The notes under the pieces: model-generated | Databases searched by the model: none | Told to the model about the DNA's origin: nothing | Seen by the model: only the letters and a program-made list of their open reading frames with translations | DNA from: JAMLIN01 sp041676645 | Lineage (GTDB): Bacteria; Pseudomonadota; Gammaproteobacteria; Burkholderiales; Burkholderiaceae_E | DNA length: 51,532 bases | Direction of reading: 5' to 3' | NCBI GenBank assembly: GCA_041676645.1 | Contig: JBAYRO010000014.1 | Coordinates: 1 to 51,532 of the forward strand | Shown: positions 22,367-32,251 of the stretch, piece by piece | Layout: each line of letters starts with the position of its first letter | Numbering within the stretch: the stretch's first letter is position 1 | Position numbers and translations under genes: made by a program

Positions 22367-23383
22367 TCAGTCCGACCGCATCCCCGCACCTGTCGCCGCC
22401 CGCCCGAGCCGGTCGCGCACCGCATCCCAGGCTTCTCCGGCCGGCACGGCCTCGATGAGCAGCCGGTCGACGCCGAGCCGGTCGAGCCGGCGCAGCCCGT
22501 CGTAGAGCATCCGGCCATAGGCCTGCGGATCGCTCGGCGCGGCGAGCCATTCGACCGCGTTCGCGAGACAGGGTTCGCGCGACCAGACGGCCAGCCGCAT
22601 GCCCTGTTCGCGCAGGCTCGCGACCCGGCCCGCGAGTTCCTGCGCATCGACCAGTTCGATCGGGGTTCCCGGCGCATAGTGCGCCGCCAGCGAGCCCGGC
22701 ACCCGGGGCGCCGTCGACCCGGCGCCACCGATGGGCTCGCCCAGCACTTCGGCGAGCGCGCTGCCGGCAATGGCGCCCGGGCGCAACAGCCGCGCCCGCT
22801 CGCCGCTCAAGTCGACGATCGTCGATTCGAGACCGATCTCGGCGTCTCCGCCATCGAGGATCAGCGGAACATCGCCGTCGAGGTCGGCCAGGACGTGTTC
22901 GGCCCGGGTCGGGCTCACCATGCCGAAGCGATTCGCCGAGGGCGCTGCGATGCCCTGCCCGCCCATGCCGGCGAAAGCGGCCAGCAGGCGCCGCGCCACC
23001 GGATGCGAGGGGCAGCGCAGCCCGATCGTGGGATGGCCGGCACAGGCATGCGCCGGCGCATCCGCGCGACGCCGCATGACCAGGGTCAGCGGCCCGGGCC
23101 AGAACGCCGCCACGAGAAGGCGCGCCCGTTCGTCGAACTGCGCCCAGAAGCCGAGCGCATCGGCATCGGCGATGTGCACGATGAGCGGATGGTCGCGCGG
23201 CCGGCGCTTGATGCGATAGATCTCCGCCACGCCGGCGGCGCTCGCCGCATCGGCCCCCAGGCCGTAGACGGTCTCGGTCGGGAAGGCCACCGCCTGGCCG
23301 GCGCGCAATACCTCGATCGCCCGCGCGATGCCGTCGTCGTCGGCGGCGAGGATGAGCCCCTGCGCTCGATCGCCCCTGCTCAA
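22367..23383 (-). CDS. L-threonylcarbamoyladenylate synthase (Sua5/YrdC/YwlC)
   Basis: 338-aa two-domain Sua5-type enzyme making threonylcarbamoyl-AMP for tRNA t6A37. The YrdC domain has GQAVAFPTETVYGLG, IYRIKRRPRDHPLIVHI, FWPGPLTLV and GQGIAAPSANRFGMVSPT. The linker LLRPGAI leads to the C-terminal Sua5 domain (HYAPGTPIEL). The start appears to be a TTG at 23383 overlapping the purK stop (TTGA); no ATG or GTG is present at the right place. Long Sua5 form rather than the short TsaC form. Confidence 0.88.
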   Translation of the reverse strand: MSRGDRAQGLILAADDDGIARAIEVLRAGQAVAFPTETVYGLGADAASAAGVAEIYRIKRRPRDHPLIVHIADADALGFWAQFDERARLLVAAFWPGPLTLVMRRRADAPAHACAGHPTIGLRCPSHPVARRLLAAFAGMGGQGIAAPSANRFGMVSPTRAEHVLADLDGDVPLILDGGDAEIGLESTIVDLSGERARLLRPGAIAGSALAEVLGEPIGGAGSTAPRVPGSLAAHYAPGTPIELVDAQELAGRVASLREQGMRLAVWSREPCLANAVEWLAAPSDPQAYGRMLYDGLRRLDRLGVDRLLIEAVPAGEAWDAVRDRLGRAATGAGMRSD

Positions 23384-24552
23384 GGCTCACCGATGCCGAG
23401 ATCGGCCTCGATCCTCTGCACCAGGCCGAGCGCCATCTCGAGGGAATCGCCGAGCACGGTGACGTGCCCCATCTTGCGCCCGGGCCGCGGTTCCCGCTTG
23501 CCGTACAGGTGGAGCTTGGCGCGCGGATGGCGCACCACCTTCAGCCAGTCGGGTTCGACCGGCGAGCCCGTGTTGCCGCCGATGAACCAGGCGTCGCCGA
23601 GGATGTTGAGCATCACCGCCGGTTCGTGCTGCTGGGTGCCGGCAAGCGGCCAGCCCGCGAGCACCCTCGCCTGCTGCTCGAACTGGCTGCTGACGCAGGC
23701 GTCGATCGTGTAGTGGCCCGAGTTGTGCGGTCGCGGCGCGATCTCGTTGACCAGCATGCTGCCGTCGGCGAGCAGGAAGAACTCGACGCAAAGCACGCCG
23801 ACGTAGTCGAGCGAATGCGCGATGCGTACCGCCGCCTCGGTGGCGCGCAGCGCGACCTGCGGCTCGATGCGGGCGGGCACGCTGGAGATGGCGAGGATTC
23901 CGTTGCGATGGATGTTCTCGGCGACGGGGTACACGGCGGTCTCGCCGTCGGCGCCGCGGGCGACCACCACGGAAATCTCGGCCTGCAGCTCGAGCGCGCG
24001 CTCGAGCACGCATTCGACCGCGCCGAAGCGTTCGAAAGCCTCGCGAACCGCATCCCGATCGGCGACGCGCTCCTGGCCCTTGCCGTCGTAGCCCAGGCGC
24101 GCAACCTTCAGGATGCCCGGCAGCAGTTCGTCGGACAGGGCCTCGATGTCGGCCAGGCTGCGCACGGCGGCATGCGGGGCGACCTCGATTCCACAGCCTT
24201 CGATGAAGGCCTTCTCCGCATTGCGGTCCTGGGCGATGGCGACCGCGGTCGCGCTCGGACAGACGATGCAGTGCTCGGAGAGATACTCGAGCGCTTCGGC
24301 GGGTACGTTCTCGAACTCGGTGGTCGCCGCCACGCACAAGGAAGCCAGTTCGGCCAGGCCGCCGGCATTCAGGTAGTCGGTGCGGATATGGCGATCGGCC
24401 AGCGACGCCGCCGGGCCATCCTCGCCGGGATCGAGGACGCAGACCCGGAAGCCGAGGCTCTGCGCCGCCATGCAGAACATCCGTCCCAGCTGGCCGCCGC
24501 CCAGCAGGCCGAGCCAGGCGCCGGGGGGCAGTGGATCATGCGAGTTCTTCAT
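23380..24552 (-). CDS. purK: N5-carboxyaminoimidazole ribonucleotide synthase
   Basis: 390-aa ATP-grasp enzyme of purine synthesis, converting AIR, ATP and bicarbonate to N5-CAIR. The start is GAWLGLLGGGQLGRMFC, a Rossmann-like pre-ATP-grasp motif. ATP-grasp features follow: VARLGYDGKGQ, ERALELQAEISVVVARG, YVGVLCVEFFLLADGSMLVNEIAPRPHNSGHYT. GGAG before ATG 24552 selects the start; earlier in-frame codons are not conserved. Directly downstream of purE. Confidence 0.95.
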   Translation of the reverse strand: MKNSHDPLPPGAWLGLLGGGQLGRMFCMAAQSLGFRVCVLDPGEDGPAASLADRHIRTDYLNAGGLAELASLCVAATTEFENVPAEALEYLSEHCIVCPSATAVAIAQDRNAEKAFIEGCGIEVAPHAAVRSLADIEALSDELLPGILKVARLGYDGKGQERVADRDAVREAFERFGAVECVLERALELQAEISVVVARGADGETAVYPVAENIHRNGILAISSVPARIEPQVALRATEAAVRIAHSLDYVGVLCVEFFLLADGSMLVNEIAPRPHNSGHYTIDACVSSQFEQQARVLAGWPLAGTQQHEPAVMLNILGDAWFIGGNTGSPVEPDWLKVVRHPRAKLHLYGKREPRPGRKMGHVTVLGDSLEMALGLVQRIEADLGIGEP

Positions 24553-24601
24553 GCAGACATCTCCGGACGGAATGGAAAGCGCCCGCCTGCCGGCCGGCGC
24601 A

Positions 24602-25134
24602 TCAGGCGGGTGGCACGACCATCGAGCGGGCGGATTCGGTCTGGCGCGCGCGAAAGTCGTCGAGCCGCTCGGCGAGCGCCGGATCGAAGGCGGCGAGCAT
24701 CGCCACGACATGCAGGGCCGCGTTGGCGGCGCCGGCCTCGCCGATCGCGAAGGTCGCCACCGGGATTCCGCGGGGCATCTGCACGATCGAGAGCAGCGAA
24801 TCCTCGCCGCGCAGGTAGCGCGAAGGCACCGGCACGCCGAACACCGGCAGGCTGGTCCGGGCGGCGATCATGCCCGGCAGGTGGGCGGCGCCCCCGGCGC
24901 CCGCGATGATCGCCCGCAGGCCGCGCGAGCGCGCATCGGCGGCATAGGCGAACATGTCCTCGGGCATCCGGTGCGCGGAGACCACCCGGGCCTCGTGGGC
25001 CAGCCCGAAATCGCGCAGCACCGCCACCGCATGCTGCATGACCTCCCAGTCGCTCGAACTTCCCATCACGACGCCGACGATCGGGGCGTCCGTCGCCGCC
25101 GCAACGCCGCCCGCCGCGGGCCTGGCTGCTTCGT

Positions 25135-25138
<4 letters not shown>
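24602..25138 (-). CDS. purE: N5-carboxyaminoimidazole ribonucleotide mutase
   Basis: 178-aa class I PurE, interconverting N5-CAIR and CAIR. Motifs: VGVVMGSSSDWEVM, VVSAHRMPEDMFAYA with the active-site His, AIIAGAGGAAHLPGM, VFGVPVPSRYLRGEDSLLSIVQMPRGIPVATF. The start is GTG at 25138, overlapping the purC stop (GTGA). It forms a unit with purC and purK. The residues before DAPIVGVV are longer than usual and low in conservation. Confidence 0.95.
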
Positions 25139-26046
<908 letters not shown>

Positions 26047-26078
26047 CGGGAAAGGACTCCCAAAACCCGTATTGTGCA

Positions 26079-26879
26079 TCAAGGGTATGTCCGGGTACCG
26101 GCCTCGCGCCAGCGGTGCAGCCAGTCCAGTCCGGCGCTGGTGTCGCCGCGAGGGCGGTATTCGCAGCCGACCCAGCCGTCGTAGCCGAGCGCATCGAGCA
26201 GCGCGAACAGGTAGGGATAGTGGAGTTCGCCCCGGTCGGGTTCGTCGCGCCCGGGCACACCGGCGATCTGCACATGGCCGACGCCCGCGATATGCCGCCT
26301 GATGCGCGTGGCGACATCGCCCTCGACGACCTGGCAGTGGTAGAGATCCATCTGCACCGCCAGCGAACGCTCGCCGATGCCGGCCAGCAGCGCATGCGCC
26401 TGGTCCTGCGTCCACAGGAAGTAGCCCGGCATGTCGCGCGGATTGATCGGCTCGACCAGGCCGGTGATGGCCAGCGGTTCGAGCCGGCTCGCGGCATGGC
26501 GCAGGTTGGCGACGAACACCGCTTCGCATTCCGCCCGCTCGGCGCCGGGCGGCGGCACGCCGGCCATCAGGTGGATGCGGGCGCAGCCGATCACCCGCGC
26601 GTAGTCGATCGCCTGTTCGAGCGCCGCGCGGAAATCCGCCTCGCGCCCGGGGATCGCGGCAAGGCCGCGCTCGCCCGCGGCCGTGTCGCCCGCGGGGGTG
26701 TTGATCAGGACCATCGAAAGACCGGTCGACTCGAGGGCCGAGCGAATCGCATCGGCCGGCACCTCGTAGGGGAACTGGCATTCGACCGCCGCGAAGCCGT
26801 CGCGCCGCGCCGCGGCGATACGATCGAGGAAGGGACGGTCGGTGTACATCGTCGAGATGTTCGCGGCAAAGCGGGGCAT
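26079..26879 (-). CDS. Hydroxypyruvate isomerase-type TIM-barrel protein
   Basis: 266-aa xylose-isomerase-like TIM barrel of the Hyi/OtnI group: PRFAANISTMYTDRPFLDRIAAARRDGFAAVECQFPYEVP, then GLVEPINPRDMPGYFL with a metal-binding Glu, LAVQMDLYHCQVVEGD, GHVQIAGVPGRDEPDRGE and VGCEYRPRGDTSAGL. Hyi interconverts hydroxypyruvate and tartronate semialdehyde; OtnI acts on 2-oxo-tetronates. No glyoxylate or tetronate genes are nearby to decide. GGAGGCGAGG selects ATG 26879. It stands at the head of the purC-purE-purK-tsaC run. Confidence 0.85.
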   Translation of the reverse strand: MPRFAANISTMYTDRPFLDRIAAARRDGFAAVECQFPYEVPADAIRSALESTGLSMVLINTPAGDTAAGERGLAAIPGREADFRAALEQAIDYARVIGCARIHLMAGVPPPGAERAECEAVFVANLRHAASRLEPLAITGLVEPINPRDMPGYFLWTQDQAHALLAGIGERSLAVQMDLYHCQVVEGDVATRIRRHIAGVGHVQIAGVPGRDEPDRGELHYPYLFALLDALGYDGWVGCEYRPRGDTSAGLDWLHRWREAGTRTYP

Positions 26880-26950
26880 CCTCGCCTCCGGGCAGGAACC
26901 GGGCAAGGACGTATCATAGGCGCGCCACGAGCCACGATGACGGAGACAGC

Positions 26951-28495
26951 ATGACCTGGCAGCCCGAGATCGACGAGTACGCCCGTCGGCAGGAACTCGC
27001 CCGACAGATGGGCGGCGCCGAGAAGGTCGCCCGGCACCACGCCAACGGCAAGCTGACCGTGCGCGAGCGCGTCGACGCCCTGGTCGACGCCGGCAGCTTC
27101 GACGAGGTCGGCTCGGCCGCCGGCTTTCCCGACTACGACGCCGAAGGCCGGCTGGTCGGGCTGACCCCGGCCAACGTGGTCTGCGGCCGCGCCCGCCTGG
27201 ATGGGCGCGAGGTCTTCGTCACCGGCGACGACTTCACCGTGCGCGGCGGCGCCAACGACGGCGGCCTGCGCGAGAAGCTCGCCTATGCCGAGACCCAGGC
27301 GGTGCGCTGGGGCCTGCCCCTGGTGCGCCTGGTCGACGGCACCGGCGGCGGCGGTTCGGTCCGGCATCTCGAGACCCTGGGTCGCACCTACGTGCCCGAG
27401 GTGCCCATCTTCGCCGAGGTCGTGGAAACGCTCACCCAGGTGCCGGTGGTGGCCCTCGGCCTGGGCTCGGTCGCCGGACTGGGCGCCGCCCGGGTCTGCG
27501 CCAGCCACTATTCGGTGATGGTCAACGGCACCTCGCAGCTCTTCGCCGCCGGTCCGCCGGTGGTCGCCCGCGCCGGCGAGGAAGTCGACAAGGAGACCCT
27601 CGGCGGCGCGGCCATCCATGCGAAGAACGGCACCATCGACGATGCGGTCGACAGCGAGGCCGAGGCATTCGAACGCACGCGCCGCTTCCTGTCCTACCTG
27701 CCTTCGTCGATTCGCGAACTGCCGGCGCGCACCGCCTGCGACGATCCCGTCGACCGTCGCGAGGAGTCGCTCATCGGGGTCATCCCGCGCGATGCCCGCC
27801 GCGTCTACAAGATGCGCCCGATCCTCGAGGCGGTGTTCGATGCCGGCTCGGTGTTCGAGATCGGCCGCGCCTGGGGCCGCTCGGTGATCACCGCGCTCGC
27901 CCGCCTCGACGGCTGGCCGGTCGCGGTGCTCGCCAGCGACCCCTACCACTACGGTGGCGCCTGGACGGTCGACTCCAGCCGCAAGGCGATCCGCCTGGTC
28001 GACCTCGCCGAGAACTTCCGCCTGCCGGTGGTGCACCTGGTCGACATTCCCGGCTTCCTGATCGGCACCGCCGCCGAGCGCGACGGCATCATGCGCTACG
28101 GCACCCAGGCGCTCGCCGCGATCCGCTCGAGCACTGTGCCCTGGTGCGGCGTGATGGTGCGCAAGGCCTTCGGCATGGCGGCGCTGTCACAGCGCGGCGG
28201 TACCCGCGCCTTCCAGCGCATGGCCTGGCCCTCGGCGCAATGGGGTTCCCTGCCGATCGCCGGCGGCGTCTACGCCGCCTACCGCGCCGAGATCGATGCG
28301 GCCCCGGATCCGGCCGCCCGCCAGGCCGAGATCGAAGCGCGCCTGGAGGCGGTCCAGTCGCCCTTGCGCACCGCGGAGGCCTTCGGCATCGAGGAGATCA
28401 TCGATCCGCGCGATACCCGCCGCCATCTCTGCCGCTTCGCCACGCTCGCCGCGCCGCTGCGCGCCGGCGCCCGCGGCTTCGGCTATCGTCCCTGA
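26951..28495 (+). CDS. Acyl-CoA carboxylase, carboxyltransferase (beta) subunit
   Basis: 514-aa carboxyltransferase of the propionyl-/methylcrotonyl-CoA carboxylase family. The family N-terminal part is GGAEKVARHHANGKLTVRERVDALVD; the two crotonase-like halves show VFVTGDDFTVRGGA and LPVVHLVDIPGFLIGTAAE. The first oxyanion region is DGTGGGGSV rather than the more common DSGGARI. It should carboxylate an acyl-CoA using carboxybiotin from a carrier, most likely the 73-aa biotin protein 91 nt downstream. No biotin carboxylase gene is in the window. ATG 26951 follows GGAGACAGC. Substrate unknown. Confidence 0.88.
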   Translation: MTWQPEIDEYARRQELARQMGGAEKVARHHANGKLTVRERVDALVDAGSFDEVGSAAGFPDYDAEGRLVGLTPANVVCGRARLDGREVFVTGDDFTVRGGANDGGLREKLAYAETQAVRWGLPLVRLVDGTGGGGSVRHLETLGRTYVPEVPIFAEVVETLTQVPVVALGLGSVAGLGAARVCASHYSVMVNGTSQLFAAGPPVVARAGEEVDKETLGGAAIHAKNGTIDDAVDSEAEAFERTRRFLSYLPSSIRELPARTACDDPVDRREESLIGVIPRDARRVYKMRPILEAVFDAGSVFEIGRAWGRSVITALARLDGWPVAVLASDPYHYGGAWTVDSSRKAIRLVDLAENFRLPVVHLVDIPGFLIGTAAERDGIMRYGTQALAAIRSSTVPWCGVMVRKAFGMAALSQRGGTRAFQRMAWPSAQWGSLPIAGGVYAAYRAEIDAAPDPAARQAEIEARLEAVQSPLRTAEAFGIEEIIDPRDTRRHLCRFATLAAPLRAGARGFGYRP

Positions 28496-28586
28496 GCCCG
28501 GGGCGGGCGCGATCGATCCCGCGCGGACCCGATCGCGCACCGCCGCGCGCCCCACACCCGGATTCACCCTTCCCACGGAGCCACCC

Positions 28587-28808
28587 ATGAGTCGCGATGT
28601 CCACTCCGAAGTCGCCGGCAGCGTCTTCGAACTCCTCGTCGCCCCCGGCGACACGGTCGCCCAGGGCGATACCCTGCTGCTCGTCGAGAGCATGAAGATG
28701 GAGATTCCCATCGAGGCGCCGGTCAGCGGTGTCGTCGCCGCCGTCCATGTCATCGTCGGCGACACCGTCGCCGAGGATCAGCGGGTTATCTCGATCGAAG
28801 CGAGCTGA
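28587..28808 (+). CDS. Stand-alone biotin carboxyl carrier protein
   Basis: 73-aa biotinyl/lipoyl attachment domain consisting of little else: VAGSVFELLVAPGDTVAQGDTLLLVESMKMEIPIEAPVSG. The biotin Lys is Lys37 in ESMKMEI. It lies directly after the carboxyltransferase gene and probably carries CO2 to it. The biotin carboxylase must come from elsewhere in the genome. GGAG precedes ATG 28587. Confidence 0.9.
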   Translation: MSRDVHSEVAGSVFELLVAPGDTVAQGDTLLLVESMKMEIPIEAPVSGVVAAVHVIVGDTVAEDQRVISIEAS

Positions 28809-28824
28809 CCTTATGCGAACCCGT

Positions 28825-30105
28825 TTATGCAGCCGGCTCGGGTGCGCGCAGCAGGGCGACGCCGATGGCGAGCAGGCCCGCCGCGACGAGTGAAGGCAGT
28901 CCGAAACCACCGCTCGCCTCGGCCAGGCGGCCCGCCACCGCCGGGCCGATCCACTGGCCCAGGCCGAAGGCGGCCGTCATCCAGCCGATCACGCGATCGA
29001 CACGCGCCGGTGCGATGCGCCTGCCCGCCGCCAGGCCGATCGCGGTGATGCCGACGAAGGTACCGCCGAGCAGGCCGCCGCCCACCGCGAGCGCGAGCGC
29101 GCCGGTGCCATAGCCGGCCAGCAGGACGCCGACGGCCTCGGTGGCGAAGGCGATGCGCAAGGCCCGCCAGGTGCCCAGGCGTGCCGCGACCCATTGCCAG
29201 AACGCCGTCGAAGGAATCGCGCACAGGCCGACCGCCAGCCAGGCGAGCGGTTCGGCGAGGCGGGCGTCGGGCAGGCCACGGGCCATCTCGACGATGAATG
29301 TCGCGGTCACCACATAGCCGAAGCCGAACAGGCCGTAGGCGGTGATCAACCGCCCCAGCAGCCACCGGGGCGCGATTGCCACCGGCACTGCGGCACGCGT
29401 CTCGGCGACGCTGGCGGCGCTGGCCACGGCGGACCCGGTGGCCACCGCCGCGGCGTCGGTGCTCGTGGCCGCGGTGGCGCCGCCCGGCTTCGCGCCGACG
29501 GGCGCCATGCCGGTGTCGGCCGCCGCGCCCGCATCCCCCAGAAGCAGGACCAGCGCCGGAATCGTGCAGGCGGCGCAGGCGATGCCGAGCATCGCCCACT
29601 GGCCGAACACCGACAGCCCGCCGATGCGCGCCAGCTCGACGAGCAGCACCGTGAACAGGATGCCGATGCCGACGCCGGCGAAATGCAGGGCGATCAGGCC
29701 CGGCCGGCCCAGGGACAGGAGGCGCCGGGTCACGATGGCGGTGCCCAACACCAGCACGAACGCGCTGGCCACGCCGGAGCCGGCCCGCAGGAGCAGCCAG
29801 CCGTAGCCACTGACCACCGCCACGCCGGCGCCGGTGGTCAGGGCGCTCGCGATCGCGCCAAGCACCAGCCAGCGGCGCTGCGGCGCCGCGGCGGCGATCG
29901 TCGCGGCTACCAGCGCGCCCACGACATAGCCGAAGTAGTTGGCGCTGGCCACGTCGCCCGCCTGCGCGAGCGACCAGCCCAGCGCCTCGCGCAGCCCGGG
30001 CAGCAGCGGCGTGTAGGCGAAGCGCCCGATGCCCATGGCGACGATCATCAGCAGCATGCCGGCGAGGGCGACCTTTCTCGCCTCGCCGGCATGCGCGTCC
30101 CTCAT
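28825..30105 (-). CDS. YbfB/YjiJ-family MFS transporter
   Basis: 426-aa 12-helix MFS protein. The N-terminus KVALAGMLLMIVAMGIGRFAYTPLLPGL is characteristic of the YbfB/YjiJ group. Many Gly/Ala-rich helices follow, with an Ala/Thr/Val-rich central loop (about residues 200-240), and a second half starting LITAYGLFGFGYVVTATFIVE. It lies between the carboxylase pair (opposite strand) and fba. Substrate not known for this group. Confidence 0.85.
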   Translation of the reverse strand: MRDAHAGEARKVALAGMLLMIVAMGIGRFAYTPLLPGLREALGWSLAQAGDVASANYFGYVVGALVAATIAAAAPQRRWLVLGAIASALTTGAGVAVVSGYGWLLLRAGSGVASAFVLVLGTAIVTRRLLSLGRPGLIALHFAGVGIGILFTVLLVELARIGGLSVFGQWAMLGIACAACTIPALVLLLGDAGAAADTGMAPVGAKPGGATAATSTDAAAVATGSAVASAASVAETRAAVPVAIAPRWLLGRLITAYGLFGFGYVVTATFIVEMARGLPDARLAEPLAWLAVGLCAIPSTAFWQWVAARLGTWRALRIAFATEAVGVLLAGYGTGALALAVGGGLLGGTFVGITAIGLAAGRRIAPARVDRVIGWMTAAFGLGQWIGPAVAGRLAEASGGFGLPSLVAAGLLAIGVALLRAPEPAA

Positions 30106-30150
30106 CGCCCCCTGTCCGGTGGGGTCATGGAAAGCGCCGGTGTGGAAACC

Positions 30151-31215
30151 TCAGTTGATGACCTGGGCGAGCTCGCCCTTGCGGTAGCGATCGATCATGG
30201 TCGACAGCGGCACCGACCGGATCTTGCTGCCCTGGCCGGCGCAACCGAACTGCTCGTAGCGGGCGAGGCAGATCTTGCGGGCCGCCTCGCGCGCCGGCTT
30301 GAGGTATTCGCGCGGATCGAACTTGTCCGGATGCTCGGCGAAGAAGCGACGGATCGCGCCGGTCATCGCCAGCCGGATGTCGGTGTCGATGTTGATCTTG
30401 CGCACGCCGTACTTGATGGCTTCCTGGATTTCCTCGACCGGCACGCCGTAGGTTTCCTTCATGTCGCCCCCGAACTCGCGGATCTCGGCAAGCAGTTCCT
30501 GGGGCACGCTCGACGAACCGTGCATGACCAGGTGCGTGTTCGGGATACGGGCGTGGATCTCCTTGATACGCGAGATCGCGAGAATGTCGCCGGTGGGCTT
30601 GCGGGTGAACTTGTAGGCGCCGTGGCTGGTGCCGATCGCGATGGCGAGCGCATCGACCTGGGTCTGCCTGACGAAGTCGGCCGCCTGCTCGGGGTCGGTC
30701 AGGAGCTGCTCGCGGGTCATGGTGGCGTCGGTGCCGTGGCCGTCCTCCTTGTCGCCACGCATGGTCTCGAGCGAGCCGAGGCAACCGAGCTCGCCCTCGA
30801 CGGTGACCCCGACGGCATGCGCCATCTCGACGACCTTGCGGGTGACGTCGACGTTGTACTCGTAGCTCGAGATGGTCTTGCCGTCCGCTTCGAGCGAACC
30901 GTCCATCATGACCGAGCTGAAGCCGAGGTCGATCGCGCCGCGGCATACCTCGGGGGACTGCCCGTGGTCCTGGTGCATGACGACCGGGATATCCGGATAG
31001 GACTCGACGGCGGCAGCGATGAGGTTCCGCAGGAAGGGCTCGCCGGCATATTTGCGGGCGCCGGCCGAGGCCTGCATGATGACCGGCGCATCGATCTCGC
31101 TGGCCGCCGCCATGATGGCCTGCACCTGCTCCAGGTTGTTCACGTTGAAGGCGGGAATCCCGTAGCCGTTCTCGGCCGCGTGATCCAGCAGCTGACGCAT
31201 CGACACAATTGGCAT
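30151..31215 (-). CDS. fba: Class II fructose-bisphosphate aldolase
   Basis: 354-aa class II (metal-dependent) aldolase, splitting fructose-1,6-bisphosphate to glyceraldehyde-3-phosphate and dihydroxyacetone phosphate. Start MPIVSMRQLLDHAAENGYGIPAFNVNN. The Zn site and catalytic region appear in VVMHQDHGQSPEV, GFSSVMMDGS, VEGELGCLGS, IGTSHGAYKF, LVMHGSSSVP and INIDTDIRLAMT. It belongs to the CbbA-like form common in betaproteobacteria. It reads with pyk-pgk-gap-tkt, separated from them by two DUF481 genes. Confidence 0.95.
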   Translation of the reverse strand: MPIVSMRQLLDHAAENGYGIPAFNVNNLEQVQAIMAAASEIDAPVIMQASAGARKYAGEPFLRNLIAAAVESYPDIPVVMHQDHGQSPEVCRGAIDLGFSSVMMDGSLEADGKTISSYEYNVDVTRKVVEMAHAVGVTVEGELGCLGSLETMRGDKEDGHGTDATMTREQLLTDPEQAADFVRQTQVDALAIAIGTSHGAYKFTRKPTGDILAISRIKEIHARIPNTHLVMHGSSSVPQELLAEIREFGGDMKETYGVPVEEIQEAIKYGVRKINIDTDIRLAMTGAIRRFFAEHPDKFDPREYLKPAREAARKICLARYEQFGCAGQGSKIRSVPLSTMIDRYRKGELAQVIN

Positions 31216-31303
31216 TTCGACTCCTGTCGTCCAAGTAGGGGAAACCGCGGCCGCTGCGGGACTCTCGCAGGCCCGGGCCTCGCGGCATGCGGCTCGATAC
31301 CGG

Positions 31304-31309
31304 ATTATC
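31304..31309 (-). promoter_or_regulatory. Possible -10 of the fba promoter
   Basis: GATAAT on the minus strand lies 88 nt upstream of the fba ATG in the 200-nt gap before it; the -35 is not convincing. Confidence 0.3.
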
Positions 31310-31415
31310 GCCCACCCGGCCGGGCGGGCCGGCGAATTAAGTCGCTTTCCGAATCAGCATGCGCCGCAGTACCAGCAAGGACCCGGCCTGCCCGCCGGCG
31401 CGGGGGCATTTCGCT

Positions 31416-32249
31416 TCAGTCGAGCCGCAGGTTCAGGGCGGTCACGACCAGCAGTTCGTCGGGCCGCTTGTCCGCCCCGGGCTCGGTGCTCTGGCGCCAG
31501 CTCACCGTGACGTCCATGCTCAGCCGCGAGGTGATCGCCGCGCGCGCGGTGGCATCGTAGGCGAGGCGATGCGCGGACCGGTAGCTGAGGTTCGGAAACC
31601 AGGTCAAGCGCTGCTTGAGTGTCAGGTTGCGGGTCAGTTCGAACTCCGCCTCGGTTCCCAGCAGGGCCTCGCCGCGATCGTAGCGGCCGCGCGGCCCGTC
31701 GATGATGTCCAGGGGCGTGACGAATCTCTCGGCGGTGTAGCCCACGCCGCCAATGACCGACCAGGCGATATGGCGCCGCTCGGCGATCCGGTAGCCGATG
31801 CCGGCGCCCAGCGAGACGCGCCGTTCGAGGTTGCCCGGGCGATCACGCCGGAAATCCCCCTGCACGAAGCTGAACCAGCGCTTGCGGATGTCGCGGCTGT
31901 AGCGGCTGTGCAGTTCGAAGAGCGCCGCGGTTTCCTCGCCATCGGAGCGTCCCGAGATCACCCACAGATGGCTGTTCCAGCGATCGCTGCCGGTGACCCG
32001 CTCGAGATTTCCCTGCAGGGACAGGTGGTAGGAGGCGGACTGCGACTGCGCATAGGTCGCCCCCACGCTGACCGAGCCCCGCCAGTCGACGCTTTCCTCG
32101 GGCTCGTTCCAGTAGGGCTGGAAGTAGTATTCCTCGGCCTGCGCGGGCAGGGCCGTGCCGGCCAGCGCAAGCAGGACCGCGAGGCGCGCGGCCGGCCGGC
32201 GCGGCAAGCGACGAGGGCTGCGCCGGAAAGCTTGCGCTCGGCCCTGCAC
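31416..32249 (-). CDS. DUF481 outer-membrane protein, copy 2
   Basis: 277-aa protein with an Arg-rich N-terminus, a signal peptide (LAVLLALAGTALPAQA, cleavage before EEYY) and a beta-barrel body of alternating amphipathic strands. It ends in a C-terminal strand, LLVVTALNLRLD. The DUF481 (YdiY-like) domain is seen in SVSVGATYAQSQSASYHLSLQG, WFSFVQGDFRRDRPGNLERRVSLGAGIGYRI, AERFVTPLD. Start GTG at 32249 lies two bases after the stop of its paralogue. DUF481 proteins are salt- or stress-inducible outer-membrane proteins of unknown role. Confidence 0.82.
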   Translation of the reverse strand: MQGRAQAFRRSPRRLPRRPAARLAVLLALAGTALPAQAEEYYFQPYWNEPEESVDWRGSVSVGATYAQSQSASYHLSLQGNLERVTGSDRWNSHLWVISGRSDGEETAALFELHSRYSRDIRKRWFSFVQGDFRRDRPGNLERRVSLGAGIGYRIAERRHIAWSVIGGVGYTAERFVTPLDIIDGPRGRYDRGEALLGTEAEFELTRNLTLKQRLTWFPNLSYRSAHRLAYDATARAAITSRLSMDVTVSWRQSTEPGADKRPDELLVVTALNLRLD

Positions 32250-32251
32250 GA

